In this document: piece by piece, positions 51,386 to 59,886 of the stretch
Position numbering within the stretch: the stretch's first letter is position 1
Layout: every line of letters starts with the position of its first letter
Source of the DNA: Geobacter sp.
GTDB taxonomy: Bacteria; Desulfobacterota; Desulfuromonadia; Geobacterales; Geobacteraceae
Length of the DNA stretch: 64,000 nucleotides
Direction of reading: 5' to 3'
NCBI GenBank assembly: GCA_003574885.1
Contig: PJFC01000003.1
Coordinates: 186,001 to 250,000, forward strand
The notes under the pieces: generated by a model
Database searches by the model: none
What the model was told of the DNA's origin: nothing
Seen by the model: only the letters and a program-made list of their open reading frames with translations
Position numbers and translations under genes: made by a program

Positions 51386-51775
51386 TTAATCCTGGTCCTC
51401 CTCGACATAGTCCATGTAGTCCTCTGCCGACATGAGGGAATTCAACTCTTCAGCGTCGTTAACACCAACGGTCACCAGCCATCCGCCATCGTAGGGATCA
51501 TCATTGACGAGCTCCGGCGATACCTGCAACTCCTCATTCACCTCAAGTACCGGCCCACTGAAAGGTGCATAGAGATCGGCTACCGTCTTGCGCGCCTCAA
51601 TGGAACCGAAGGAATCGTCCTGGTCCAGATCGTCACCCGCATCCGGCAACTCGACCGCCGTAACGGTACCCAGTTCCTGCTGAGCATAATCGGTAATGCC
51701 GATAACCGCCCTGCCCCCTTCAAGCCTGACCCAGATATGCTCTTTACTGTACTTCAACTCTTCGGGAAAATCCAT
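51386..51775 (-). CDS. gcvH: Glycine cleavage system H protein (lipoyl carrier)
   Basis: The 129-residue protein has YSKEHIWVRLEGGRAVIGIT, DYAQQELGTVTAVELP and the lipoylation site SIEARKTVADLYAPFSGPVL (Lys in EARKT). The C-terminus is strongly acidic (YMDYVEEDQD). No gcvT or gcvP is adjacent; instead the gene follows accB-accC, so its lipoyl group may serve glycine cleavage encoded elsewhere or act as a lipoate carrier. Spacing to accC is three bases, so it is in the same transcript. Confidence 0.92.
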   Translation of the reverse strand: MDFPEELKYSKEHIWVRLEGGRAVIGITDYAQQELGTVTAVELPDAGDDLDQDDSFGSIEARKTVADLYAPFSGPVLEVNEELQVSPELVNDDPYDGGWLVTVGVNDAEELNSLMSAEDYMDYVEEDQD

Positions 51776-51778
51776 GGG

Positions 51779-53119
51779 CTACTCCAGCACAATCCTTTCA
51801 AGGAAACTGGTGTCGATGTTCCCTTCTATGAAATCTTTGTTGGCCATGATCCGCTTGTGAAACGGAATCGTCGTTTTTATCCCCTCGATAATGTACTCAT
51901 CCAGCGCCCTTGCCATCCGCCTGATAGCATCCTGCCTGTTGTCGGCATGCACAATCAGCTTGGCAATCAGTGAATCATAGTGGGGGAGCACGGTATACTG
52001 ATCATAGACAAAGGAGTCAACCCTGACACCTGGCCCTCCGGGAGGATGATACCCGATGATCTTGCCGGGAGACGGCGTGAACTTGACAGGGTCCTCAGCA
52101 TTGATCCGGCACTCAATGGCATGGCCGTTAATCTTGATATCGCTCTGCTTGTAACGAAGCTTATGCCCTGCAGCCGAATAAATCTGTTCTCTGACAACAT
52201 CTACGCCGGTCACCATTTCGGTGACGGGATGTTCCACCTGAACGCGGGTATTCATCTCCATGAAGTAGAAGTTGTTGTTCTTGTCCACAAGAAATTCCAT
52301 GGTACCGACGCTGTTATAACCAACGGCCCTGGCAGCCCGAACGGCAGCTTCCCCCATCGCCTTGCGCAACTCAGGCGTGCTGACGGTCGAAGGCGCCTCC
52401 TCAATGATCTTCTGGTGCCGCCGCTGGATCGAACAATCCCGTTCCCCGAGATGAATCACGTTACCGTGTTTGTCGCCAAGAATCTGAATTTCCACATGGC
52501 GCGGCTGCTCGCAGTATTTCTCGATATAGACTTCAGGGTTGCCGAACCCAGCCTGAGCTTCGGCCCGGGCAGTTGCAAAGGCATTGGGAAGAGTTGCGGG
52601 CGAATGGACTATCTTCATCCCCCTTCCCCCTCCGCCGGCAGTGGCCTTTATGATAACGGGGAATCCGATCTCCTTGGCAATCCGGATCGCCTCGTTGACA
52701 TCGTGTACCCCCTCTTTGGTACCAGGAAGAATGGGAACCCCTTCCTTGATCACCGCCTGCCGACCGCTGATCTTGTCCCCCATGATGCGCATGCTTTCGG
52801 AGGACGGCCCGATGAAAACAATGCCACAGTTCTCGCAGATTTCGGCGAATGCGGCATTCTCGGACAGAAAGCCGTATCCGGGATGGATTGCCTCCGCATC
52901 TGTCAACTCTGCGGCGCTGATAATTGCGTTGATATTCAGGTAGCTCTGAAGGCTGGGGGCGGGGCCAATGCAGACACTCTCGTCGGCAAGCTTGACATGG
53001 AGTGATTCACTGTCGGCAGTGGAATAAACCGCAACGGTCTTGATCCCCAATTCCTTGCAGGCACGGATAATACGCAGGGCAATCTCCCCGCGGTTGGCAA
53101 TAAGGACTTTATGGAACAT
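51779..53119 (-). CDS. accC: Acetyl-CoA carboxylase, biotin carboxylase subunit
   Basis: The 446-residue product begins [20 protein letters not shown]. It has the ATP-grasp Gly loop [12 protein letters not shown] and the active-site region [19 protein letters not shown] and [20 protein letters not shown]. It carboxylates biotin on AccB with ATP and bicarbonate, the first committed step of fatty-acid synthesis. I chose the ATG at 53119 with GGAG eight bases upstream. accB is 54 bases upstream on the same strand. Confidence 0.96.
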   Translation of the reverse strand: MFHKVLIANRGEIALRIIRACKELGIKTVAVYSTADSESLHVKLADESVCIGPAPSLQSYLNINAIISAAELTDAEAIHPGYGFLSENAAFAEICENCGIVFIGPSSESMRIMGDKISGRQAVIKEGVPILPGTKEGVHDVNEAIRIAKEIGFPVIIKATAGGGGRGMKIVHSPATLPNAFATARAEAQAGFGNPEVYIEKYCEQPRHVEIQILGDKHGNVIHLGERDCSIQRRHQKIIEEAPSTVSTPELRKAMGEAAVRAARAVGYNSVGTMEFLVDKNNNFYFMEMNTRVQVEHPVTEMVTGVDVVREQIYSAAGHKLRYKQSDIKINGHAIECRINAEDPVKFTPSPGKIIGYHPPGGPGVRVDSFVYDQYTVLPHYDSLIAKLIVHADNRQDAIRRMARALDEYIIEGIKTTIPFHKRIMANKDFIEGNIDTSFLERIVLE

Positions 53120-53173
53120 CAAAGGATCTCCGATTGGTTGATTAAGCAAGTATAGTATGCAGCGGCTCTACGA

Positions 53174-53644
53174 CTAGAGAGGCTCCACCAGGAAGAGGGT
53201 GTCGCCGAACTCGACCGGTTGGGCGTTTTCCTTGCAGGCCTGAATGATTTTGCACCGGAACTCCGCCTCGATTTCATTCATCAGCTTCATCGCCTCAACT
53301 ATGCAGAGGACCTCTCCCTTTTCAATGATCTGACCGACTTCAACGAACGGAGCGGCATCAGGTGCCGGCGCACGATAGAATGTACCCACGATCGGAGACG
53401 TGATCGCCTGTCCTTTGTCGGGTACTGCAGGGCCGGCAGAGGGAGCCATATTTTCAGCAACTTGAGCAGCAAGGGGGGAAGCCATCTGGGGCATAGCAAA
53501 CTGCTGAGGAGCCTGATACTGGACTATCTGGGGAGCACTCCCCCGCTTGATGGAAATTTTCTCTTCGCTATTTTCCATCTCAAATTCGGTGATATCGGTT
53601 TCCGTAACCATTTTTATCAGTGTCTTGATATCCTTGATATCCAT
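53174..53644 (-). CDS. accB: Acetyl-CoA carboxylase, biotin carboxyl carrier protein
   Basis: The 156-residue product has the usual N-terminal helix ([20 protein letters not shown]), a Pro/Ala linker (~55-80) and the biotinyl domain with biotinyl-Lys in [12 protein letters not shown]. The ATG at 53644 follows AAAGGAG. It works with AccC encoded downstream; the transcarboxylase genes accA/accD are not in the window. Confidence 0.96.
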   Translation of the reverse strand: MDIKDIKTLIKMVTETDITEFEMENSEEKISIKRGSAPQIVQYQAPQQFAMPQMASPLAAQVAENMAPSAGPAVPDKGQAITSPIVGTFYRAPAPDAAPFVEVGQIIEKGEVLCIVEAMKLMNEIEAEFRCKIIQACKENAQPVEFGDTLFLVEPL

Positions 53645-53737
53645 GTGCAAATCTCCTTTAACCATTGAAATAACAACCTTAACTACAGCCGGTCCGCGAT
53701 GACCTCACCCCGGTGATCGACCGACAGACAGGACTCG

Positions 53738-54814
53738 TCAGAGAATCATCAATTCCTTGGGGACTATCGTCAGACAACGGTATCCGTTAGTGGTTACTGC
53801 TACTGTATCTTCGATTCTGACACCACCCCAACCGGGAATGTAAATGCCCGGTTCGATGGTAAACACCATTCCCGCCTCTACCTCCCCTGCGTTGCGAAAC
53901 GACACGACCGGCTGTTCATGAACTTCAAGTCCGACCCCGTGCCCCAGACCATGGCCGAAATATTCGCCATACCCCTGCGAGGCGATGAACTCACGCGCGA
54001 TTGCGTCAAGTTCCCGGAAAGTTACACCGGGCCTGACTGCTGCCAGGGCAAGATCGTGAGCCTCTTTGACTATGCCGTAAATCTCACGCTGACGGTCATT
54101 GGGCGTTCCGACTGCTACCGTAACCGTTTCGTCAGAGCAGTACCCCTGATATACTCCACCAAAGTCCAGGGTAACCAGCTCGCCTGCTTCGATAATCCTG
54201 TCGCTGGCCTTACCGTGGGGAAGGGAGCCGCGGACACCTGAAGCAACAATGAAATCGAAGGACTTCTCCTCGGCACCTGCCCGTTTCATGGCAAATTCAA
54301 GGGCGAGCGCCACATCCCGTTCCCTGGCCCCCGGTCGTATTTCGCTGCATATGCCGAGCAGGGAGCGGGAAGCCACTTCTGCACTTCGTGCAAGCAGTTC
54401 CAGTTCCTGCGCATCCTTAACCTGGCGGAGAGCAGCCAACTCCGCACCGATGGGAACAAGCTCGACCCCGGGCAGAACATCGGTCAGAGAACTGAGCTGA
54501 GCCACCGGCATGTGCTCGGATTCAAACCCGACCTTGCCGGCCCTGAACTCCTTAATAAGGGAGGCGATCCCCTCAAGCTTCCCCCGATATTCACGGCTTG
54601 GGAACCGTGTCACCTCCTGGGAAGCCTGGGTGGTGTACCGGGAATCTGTGAGGAACATCCCTCCCTCGCGGGTAACGACAAGGGCCCCATCACTGCCGGT
54701 AAAACCGCACAGGTAGCGGATATTGCAGAGGTCCACAAAGAGCATGGCATCGACGCCAAACCTCTCCAGATACTCCCTGGTCGAAGAGATTCTGTCTTTT
54801 AACACACCTGCCAC
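53738..54814 (-). CDS. Xaa-Pro aminopeptidase-like M24B metallopeptidase
   Basis: The 358-residue protein has a creatinase-type N-domain (VDLCNIRYLCGFTGSDGAL) and a pita-bread catalytic domain. Metal ligands are visible in order: D in LVTLDFGGVYQGYCSDETVT (two Asp), H in YFGHGLGHGVGLEVHEQP, E in FTIEPGIYIPGWGGVRIEDT. This matches aminopeptidase P/prolidase of bacteria (PepQ/YpdF size). The start is GTG at 54814, five bases from the aroQ stop, so it belongs to the aro-acc array; this gene order is common beside accB. Confidence 0.92.
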   Translation of the reverse strand: MAGVLKDRISSTREYLERFGVDAMLFVDLCNIRYLCGFTGSDGALVVTREGGMFLTDSRYTTQASQEVTRFPSREYRGKLEGIASLIKEFRAGKVGFESEHMPVAQLSSLTDVLPGVELVPIGAELAALRQVKDAQELELLARSAEVASRSLLGICSEIRPGARERDVALALEFAMKRAGAEEKSFDFIVASGVRGSLPHGKASDRIIEAGELVTLDFGGVYQGYCSDETVTVAVGTPNDRQREIYGIVKEAHDLALAAVRPGVTFRELDAIAREFIASQGYGEYFGHGLGHGVGLEVHEQPVVSFRNAGEVEAGMVFTIEPGIYIPGWGGVRIEDTVAVTTNGYRCLTIVPKELMIL

Positions 54815-54819
54815 TCTGA

Positions 54820-55260
54820 TTACAATCCTTTTTTAATTTGATTAAAAACAGCTCTCAGGCCGAGAAGATAGCTGTCAGGACCGAAACCTGATATCTGCCC
54901 GACAGCCACGGGTGCGATGAAACTCCGGGTTCTGAATTCCTCGCGACGGTGGATATTTGAAAGGTGCACCTCAACCACAGGCAGGGCGACAGCGGAAAGG
55001 GCGTCGCGAATGGCGACGCTGGTGTGGGTATAAGCTGCGGGGTTGATGACAATACCATCACACGTGGAAGCGGCTGTGTGAATCCTGTCTATCAGCTCCC
55101 CTTCAGAGTTCGACTGGAAACATGTTACCGAAATGCCAAGCTCAGCAGCAAGAGTCGTGATAGCCTCGTTAATTCCACCTAGGGTGTCGCGGCCATAAAC
55201 ATCAGGTTCACGGGTTCCGAGCAGGTTAAGATTCGGTCCATGCAGCACGAGAATATTCAC
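54820..55260 (-). CDS. aroQ: 3-dehydroquinate dehydratase, type II
   Basis: The 146-residue enzyme carries out step three of the shikimate pathway. It begins [20 protein letters not shown], with the catalytic Tyr in DVYGRDTLG, and has [17 protein letters not shown] (active-site His) and [20 protein letters not shown] chose the GTG at 55260 because related enzymes begin M-x-I-L-V-L-H-G and the ATG at 55272 sits directly on the AGGAG site. It follows the Roadblock gene after 15 bases. Confidence 0.94.
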   Translation of the reverse strand: MNILVLHGPNLNLLGTREPDVYGRDTLGGINEAITTLAAELGISVTCFQSNSEGELIDRIHTAASTCDGIVINPAAYTHTSVAIRDALSAVALPVVEVHLSNIHRREEFRTRSFIAPVAVGQISGFGPDSYLLGLRAVFNQIKKGL

Positions 55261-55275
55261 GGTTCCCCCCATCTC

Positions 55276-55638
55276 CTACTGCAAACCTGCCAGCAAAGCA
55301 GGGGTTTCACGTTTGAGCAGGTAGCGTCCTTTGCCGTAATTCCCATCGCTCAGCAACACCAGTACGACGAAAAACTCATCGTTGATTGCGCGAACCAGTA
55401 CCCGGTACAGGCTTGTGGCGATTGTCACTTCCTCCATGTCCCCGGATTTGAGAACCTCGACGGTCTTCTTCACTTCCTTGAGAACTGTGGCGTACTCCAC
55501 TGCCAGGAGTTGGACATCAAGGGCACTATCCTCCAGGCCATAAGCATCGATTTCAATGCCGTCATACCCCATGATAATAGCACCAACACCACCTTCGACA
55601 CTTTCCACGATGGTTTTCAGCGTAATCTTAAATGACAT
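55276..55638 (-). CDS. Roadblock/LC7-domain protein (MglB-like)
   Basis: The 120-residue single-domain protein has SVEGGVGAIIMGYDGIEIDA, LLAVEYATVLKEVKKTVEVL and EEVTIATSLYRVLVRAINDE then FFVVLVLLSDGNYGKGRYLL, a typical Roadblock/LC7 pattern. Bacterial members such as MglB act as GTPase-activating or platform proteins for MglA-type GTPases and in type IV pilus polarity. No GTPase gene is adjacent. It overlaps the TPR-type gene upstream (TGATG) and sits between aroB and aroQ. Confidence 0.88.
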   Translation of the reverse strand: MSFKITLKTIVESVEGGVGAIIMGYDGIEIDAYGLEDSALDVQLLAVEYATVLKEVKKTVEVLKSGDMEEVTIATSLYRVLVRAINDEFFVVLVLLSDGNYGKGRYLLKRETPALLAGLQ

Positions 55639-56213
55639 CAGCGTCTCCTTCCGATATTCTCAAGCCAGTGTTCAAGAGTTCGGAGCACATCTCCCGTGCC
55701 GCAAGTTTCAACAGGCGCCCCTGATGCGTTCGAAGCAGCCGGAACGGAGGCATCATACGAGGGAAGTCCTTCCAGAGCGTGATCCCGCGCGGACTGCTGG
55801 TCCCTGTCGATTGCTTCCTTGATTTCAAACATCCGGGCTTTCAACTCTTCATTATCAGGCTCGGTTTCAATCAACTCCCGGTAAATAGTCAATGCACGTC
55901 TGAGGAACCCCTGTGAGACATAGAGCTCAGCCAGGGTGGCCGTTGACAGGGGATCGCGGGGCGGTTCATTTCCGGTGTTCAGGGAAGTGACAGTATCCTG
56001 TACCCCCTCATCGGCAGTAGAATCATCCTCCCAGGAAAACTCATCCTCAGGGGATTCCTCCTCAGACAGTTCCACCATCAGATCGTCGTCATCAAGCACG
56101 AATTCCTCCAGATTCTCCGTGTCCATAAGGCACTCCACAGTAGAAACCATTTCCCTGCCATTTTCCTGAAGCTTTTTAAACTCAGCCCCGGTTGAAGTCG
56201 AATTCAGAACCAT
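55638..56213 (-). CDS. Acidic tetratricopeptide-repeat protein
   Basis: The 191-residue protein has a very acidic segment at about 34-68 (FVLDDDDLMVELSEEESPED). One TPR-like helix pair at ~90-135 follows (LAELYVSQGFLRRALTIYRE then EPDNEELKARMFEIKEAI), then a C-terminal helix (VLRTLEHWLENIGRRR). There is no signal peptide. Translational overlap with the Roadblock gene suggests the two proteins act together. It follows aroB after three bases. Function unknown. Confidence 0.82.
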   Translation of the reverse strand: MVLNSTSTGAEFKKLQENGREMVSTVECLMDTENLEEFVLDDDDLMVELSEEESPEDEFSWEDDSTADEGVQDTVTSLNTGNEPPRDPLSTATLAELYVSQGFLRRALTIYRELIETEPDNEELKARMFEIKEAIDRDQQSARDHALEGLPSYDASVPAASNASGAPVETCGTGDVLRTLEHWLENIGRRR

Positions 56214-56216
56214 TAA

Positions 56217-57299
56217 TCACGTTCCTATCCCGCAGACTGCCAGCAGCGTGGTGAGCTCAGTCACCCTACCAATATGAAAATCACCAATACCCTTGTTGAA
56301 AACAAAATTGAGCCCCCCCTCGCGGACCTTTTTATCATGCCAGAGTGCGTCGGTGTACTCACTGGCCGAAAACTTCGGCAGTTCAACCGGCAAACCGAGA
56401 CGCTTCAACAGTGTCACAATCCTCTCCGTGTCTTCATTACTGGAATAGCCGGAATGTTCGGAGAACCTTGCAGCCTGAACCATACCGATGGCAACCGCTT
56501 CACCGTGCTTGTAATGACCGTAGCCCGCCAAAGTCTCGACCGAATGCCCGAGGGTATGCCCATAATTAAGAACGGCCCGCAGCCCTGCTTCCCGTTCATC
56601 CTTCTCCACTACCGAGGCCTTTATGGCACAGGATCGACGAATAACATGAAGCAGTGAGTCAAAATTTCTTGCCAGAAGCTTTTCGCAATGAATCTCAATA
56701 TACTCGAAGAGTTTACGGTCCAGCACAATTCCGTACTTTATAATCTCCGCAAGACCGCACAGGAATTCCCGTTCAGGTAAAGTCGACAGTACAGCAACGT
56801 CGATTAAAACCAGACGCGGCTGATAAAACGCACCGATAAGATTTTTACCCTGCGGGTGATTAACGCCAGTTTTACCGCCGACACTGCTATCTACCTGGGC
56901 CAGGAGCGTTGTCGGTACCTGGACAAACGGAATACCTCTCAGATAAGTGGCAGCTGCAAATCCAGCCATATCACCAACTACGCCACCACCCAGGGCAAGA
57001 ATGAACGCACTGCGGTCAATGCCAAACTCAACACAACGGTCATAAATGATGTTGAGGGTCTCGGTGTTCTTGTATTCCTCCCCATCAGGAATTTCAACCA
57101 AATGCACGGTAAAACCGGCGGCGAGCAGGGAATCGCGAACAAAGGCATAATAGAGAACACCGACTGTCGGGTTGGTTACAACTGCCACACTCCCCCCGAG
57201 ACGGAGGTTCTTACATGAGTGACCTATTTCTCCAAGTAGACCGTTGCCGAAAAAAATGGGATAACTTCTCTCCCCCAACCCTACGTCAAACCTGTCCAA
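56217..57299 (-). CDS. aroB: 3-dehydroquinate synthase
   Basis: The 360-residue enzyme converts DAHP to 3-dehydroquinate with NAD and a metal ion. It shows RSAFILALGGGVVGDMAGFA, AATYLRGIPFVQVPTTLLAQ, VDSSVGGKTGVNHPQGKNLI and RAVLNYGHTLGHSVETLAGY followed by KHGEAVAIGM, all core AroB motifs with the metal-binding His residues. The start is a TTG at 57299 immediately after the aroK stop, so expression probably depends on translation of aroK. Confidence 0.95.
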   Translation of the reverse strand: MDRFDVGLGERSYPIFFGNGLLGEIGHSCKNLRLGGSVAVVTNPTVGVLYYAFVRDSLLAAGFTVHLVEIPDGEEYKNTETLNIIYDRCVEFGIDRSAFILALGGGVVGDMAGFAAATYLRGIPFVQVPTTLLAQVDSSVGGKTGVNHPQGKNLIGAFYQPRLVLIDVAVLSTLPEREFLCGLAEIIKYGIVLDRKLFEYIEIHCEKLLARNFDSLLHVIRRSCAIKASVVEKDEREAGLRAVLNYGHTLGHSVETLAGYGHYKHGEAVAIGMVQAARFSEHSGYSSNEDTERIVTLLKRLGLPVELPKFSASEYTDALWHDKKVREGGLNFVFNKGIGDFHIGRVTELTTLLAVCGIGT

Positions 57300-57809
57300 T
57301 CACGCCACCTTTTTTAGCCGGATTAAAATTTCCTCGACAATTAAAGCCACACTTTTACAGGTTGTCTCGACTCTGATATCAGCATCAGCATAATACGGTT
57401 CACGGAGAGCAATCAATGTTTCTATCCGTTCCAGCGACTTGTTGTCGTTCAGGAGCGGACGGTCTTGTTCGTGCTGAAGGCGCCGCTTGATCTCCTCTGC
57501 CGAAGCAAAAAGATTAACAACTAAACCAAGGTTGTGAAGAAGCCCGCGATTGGCCTCCGAAATGACGGCACCACCTCCGGTGGAAAGGACAATCCCCTCC
57601 TCACACTCAAGTGATTCCAGTATCCTGGATTCAATGTCGCGAAAACCTTTCTCCCCCACACCGGCAAAAATCTCGTTTATAGAGATACCGGCGTCCGCAA
57701 CAATCAGAGTATCCAGATCAATATAACGGTAGTCAAGCCTCATGGCCAGCAGTTTTCCCACACTGCTCTTGCCGGTGCCCATAAAACCTGTCAGTATAAC
57801 GTTTTTCAT
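57300..57809 (-). CDS. aroK: Shikimate kinase
   Basis: The 169-residue kinase has the P-loop GFMGTGKSSVGK, the shikimate-binding region YRYIDLDTLI and RDIESRILE, and Walker B-like VLSTGGGAVI, then the lid RPLLND. I chose the ATG at 57809; upstream in-frame codons belong to aroC. Only one base separates it from the aroC stop. Confidence 0.95.
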   Translation of the reverse strand: MKNVILTGFMGTGKSSVGKLLAMRLDYRYIDLDTLIVADAGISINEIFAGVGEKGFRDIESRILESLECEEGIVLSTGGGAVISEANRGLLHNLGLVVNLFASAEEIKRRLQHEQDRPLLNDNKSLERIETLIALREPYYADADIRVETTCKSVALIVEEILIRLKKVA

Positions 57810-57810
57810 G

Positions 57811-58992
57811 TCAGAACGAACGCAAATAATCCAGATATCCATCATAATTACGACGGATCTCGACCAGAGAGTCTCCGCCGAACTTTTCCAGAAACGCGTT
57901 AGCGAGCTCAATTGCCACCACCGCCTCGGCCACTACCGCCGCAGCGGGCACAGCACAGGTATCGGAACGCTCCACCGTCGCTTCAAAGGGCTCTTTTGAA
58001 ACCACATCGACCGACTTAAGGGGTTTGTAAAGGGTCGGAATGGGTTTCATTGCGGCACGGAGAACAATAGTTTCTCCATTCGTGATGCCCCCCTCTATCC
58101 CCCCCGCATTATTAGTCTTGCGATAAAAGCCAGTAATCTTGCCTTCAACGAGCCGGACCGAATCATAGTATATCTCGTCATGGACCCTGGAACCGGGATT
58201 ACGGGCCGCTTCGAAACCACAACCGATCTCAACACCCTTAATGGCTTGTATGCTCATAAGTGCCATGGCAAGACGACCATCAAGCTTCCGGTCCCACTGC
58301 ACATGGCTGCCCAGCCCCACTGGAGCACCATGCACATTCACCTCAATGACGCCACCGACCGTATCGCCAGACTCCTTTGCACGGTCGATCAGCCCTTTCA
58401 TTTCTGCCTCAGCGATATCATCATAGGTAAACAGCTCTGATTTAGCAACCTTTTGAAGTAAAGAGTCGAGAGGAAGATTGGGACGCTCTGCCTTGACCCC
58501 ACCGAGTTCGGTAACAAAACCGGAAACCGAGATATCGAACTGGGAAAGGAGCGCTTTCGCAACTGCGCCCACGGCGACACGTACAGCAGTTTCACGAGCG
58601 CTGGAACGCTCAAGGATATTACGGACATCGTGGTGGTCATACTTCATGGCGCCGGGCAAATCAGCATGTCCTGGCCGGGACCGGGTAACAGCAAGTTTGT
58701 CGTCACGATGTCTGACGTGAGGTGACATCTTCTCCTGCCAGTTCACCCAGTCACGATTGACCACACAGAGCGTGATAGGAGACCCAATGGACTTCCCCCA
58801 GCGAACGCCAGATAGAATCTCCACACGGTCCGTCTCAATCAGCATCCTGCCGCCACGACCATAGCCAAGCTGACGGCGGGCCAGATCGATATTAATTAAT
58901 TCGGCAGCCAGGGGAAATCCAGCCGGAACCCCTTCGATAATGGCTGTGAGCTGTGGGCCGTGTGATTCCCCAGCCGTCAGATAACGTAACAT
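57811..58992 (-). CDS. aroC: Chorismate synthase
   Basis: The 393-residue enzyme needs reduced FMN and makes chorismate, which here also feeds MqnA. Signatures are [60 protein letters not shown] with [14 protein letters not shown], and [20 protein letters not shown]. The first gene of the aro group; a hairpin precedes it on the pil side. Confidence 0.96.
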   Translation of the reverse strand: MLRYLTAGESHGPQLTAIIEGVPAGFPLAAELINIDLARRQLGYGRGGRMLIETDRVEILSGVRWGKSIGSPITLCVVNRDWVNWQEKMSPHVRHRDDKLAVTRSRPGHADLPGAMKYDHHDVRNILERSSARETAVRVAVGAVAKALLSQFDISVSGFVTELGGVKAERPNLPLDSLLQKVAKSELFTYDDIAEAEMKGLIDRAKESGDTVGGVIEVNVHGAPVGLGSHVQWDRKLDGRLAMALMSIQAIKGVEIGCGFEAARNPGSRVHDEIYYDSVRLVEGKITGFYRKTNNAGGIEGGITNGETIVLRAAMKPIPTLYKPLKSVDVVSKEPFEATVERSDTCAVPAAAVVAEAVVAIELANAFLEKFGGDSLVEIRRNYDGYLDYLRSF

Positions 58993-59011
58993 CTTTTCTC
59001 CGTTTTCTTAC

Positions 59012-59040
59012 ACAAATGCCAGGGAGACCCTGGCATTTGT
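59012..59040. terminator. Hairpin between the pil and aro groups
   Basis: A perfect 13-bp stem ACAAATGCCAGGG / CCCTGGCATTTGT with a 3-base loop lies 20 bases before aroC. The T-run is weak, so it may attenuate rather than stop transcription from the pil operon. Confidence 0.6.
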
Positions 59041-59070
59041 CCGAACTATGAATATTGATGATGTATTAAA

Positions 59071-59862
59071 CTAAGGTACGACTGGAGCTGGCGGTACATA
59101 GTCTGCTGATCGCGTTGCTTTCAGGGTCGTTGACCCAGTAGCCGTCAAACCGGTAAACTGATCGGTTGCTTGCCAGCTGATAACGGCTACATTCGAACCG
59201 GTGGTGTCAGGGTAGGGAATCGTTACAATAAACCCGGATAAAGATGCAACTCCAGCCGTATCAGTATAAATAGTTTGCGAAGTAGGCGTAATGGTTGCAC
59301 CCGATGATGAAGTGAGGGTAGCAGTAACTATAATAGGATGGTTCAATACGTCCCCACTGAACGGATCGGTAATAGTTGCAAAAGTAGGCGCATTCAACGC
59401 AAACGTTGCTGGGGCACCACCGGGAGCGGTTGTAGCGCCGGCAGCCGACAATTCAGTATCAACTGGTGGAGTCAGTTTAAATGTTGCACCAGTCACGGTG
59501 ACAACGCTGTAGTTGGTAACATTTCCTGAACTCGCCTGCACTACTATATCCTGAGTTCCAATAAAAGGGTATGGGGTAAAATTAACTGCAATCGAACCGC
59601 TATTATTAGTGTTAAAAGTCCCCATATCAACGGTAGTGGTAACACCGTTTATACTTTGCTGAAAAGAAAAAGTTATTGGCACACCAATCAGATTGGTCTT
59701 TGTAGGATTCGTATAGGTTGCAGTTGCAGTCACATTGGCCCCTTGAACATCAGTAGTAAGTTCAATTGCACCATTAAGACCGTCCGAACCACTTCCACCG
59801 CAGCCTGAAAAGATAAATAAACTCATAATTGCAATCGATTTAAACAGCATCTTTAGCTTCAT
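59071..59862 (-). CDS. Lipoprotein with Ig-like beta domains, downstream of pilQ
   Basis: The 263-residue product has a lipobox IFSGCGG (Cys at residue 21). The mature part is very rich in Thr, Ser, Val and Ala with no Cys, in two Ig-like segments (about 30-115 and 130-250). The family pattern is that of Big-type surface domains (ATATYTNPTKTNLIGVPITF, then SSGATITPTSQTIYTDTAGV). It begins 25 bases after pilQ on the same strand, so it is likely co-transcribed with the pilus genes. It could be a pilus- or envelope-associated adhesin; this is inference. Confidence 0.75.
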   Translation of the reverse strand: MKLKMLFKSIAIMSLFIFSGCGGSGSDGLNGAIELTTDVQGANVTATATYTNPTKTNLIGVPITFSFQQSINGVTTTVDMGTFNTNNSGSIAVNFTPYPFIGTQDIVVQASSGNVTNYSVVTVTGATFKLTPPVDTELSAAGATTAPGGAPATFALNAPTFATITDPFSGDVLNHPIIVTATLTSSSGATITPTSQTIYTDTAGVASLSGFIVTIPYPDTTGSNVAVISWQATDQFTGLTATGSTTLKATRSADYVPPAPVVP

Positions 59863-59886
59863 CTTACCCTCCGTAAGTTATTAATA

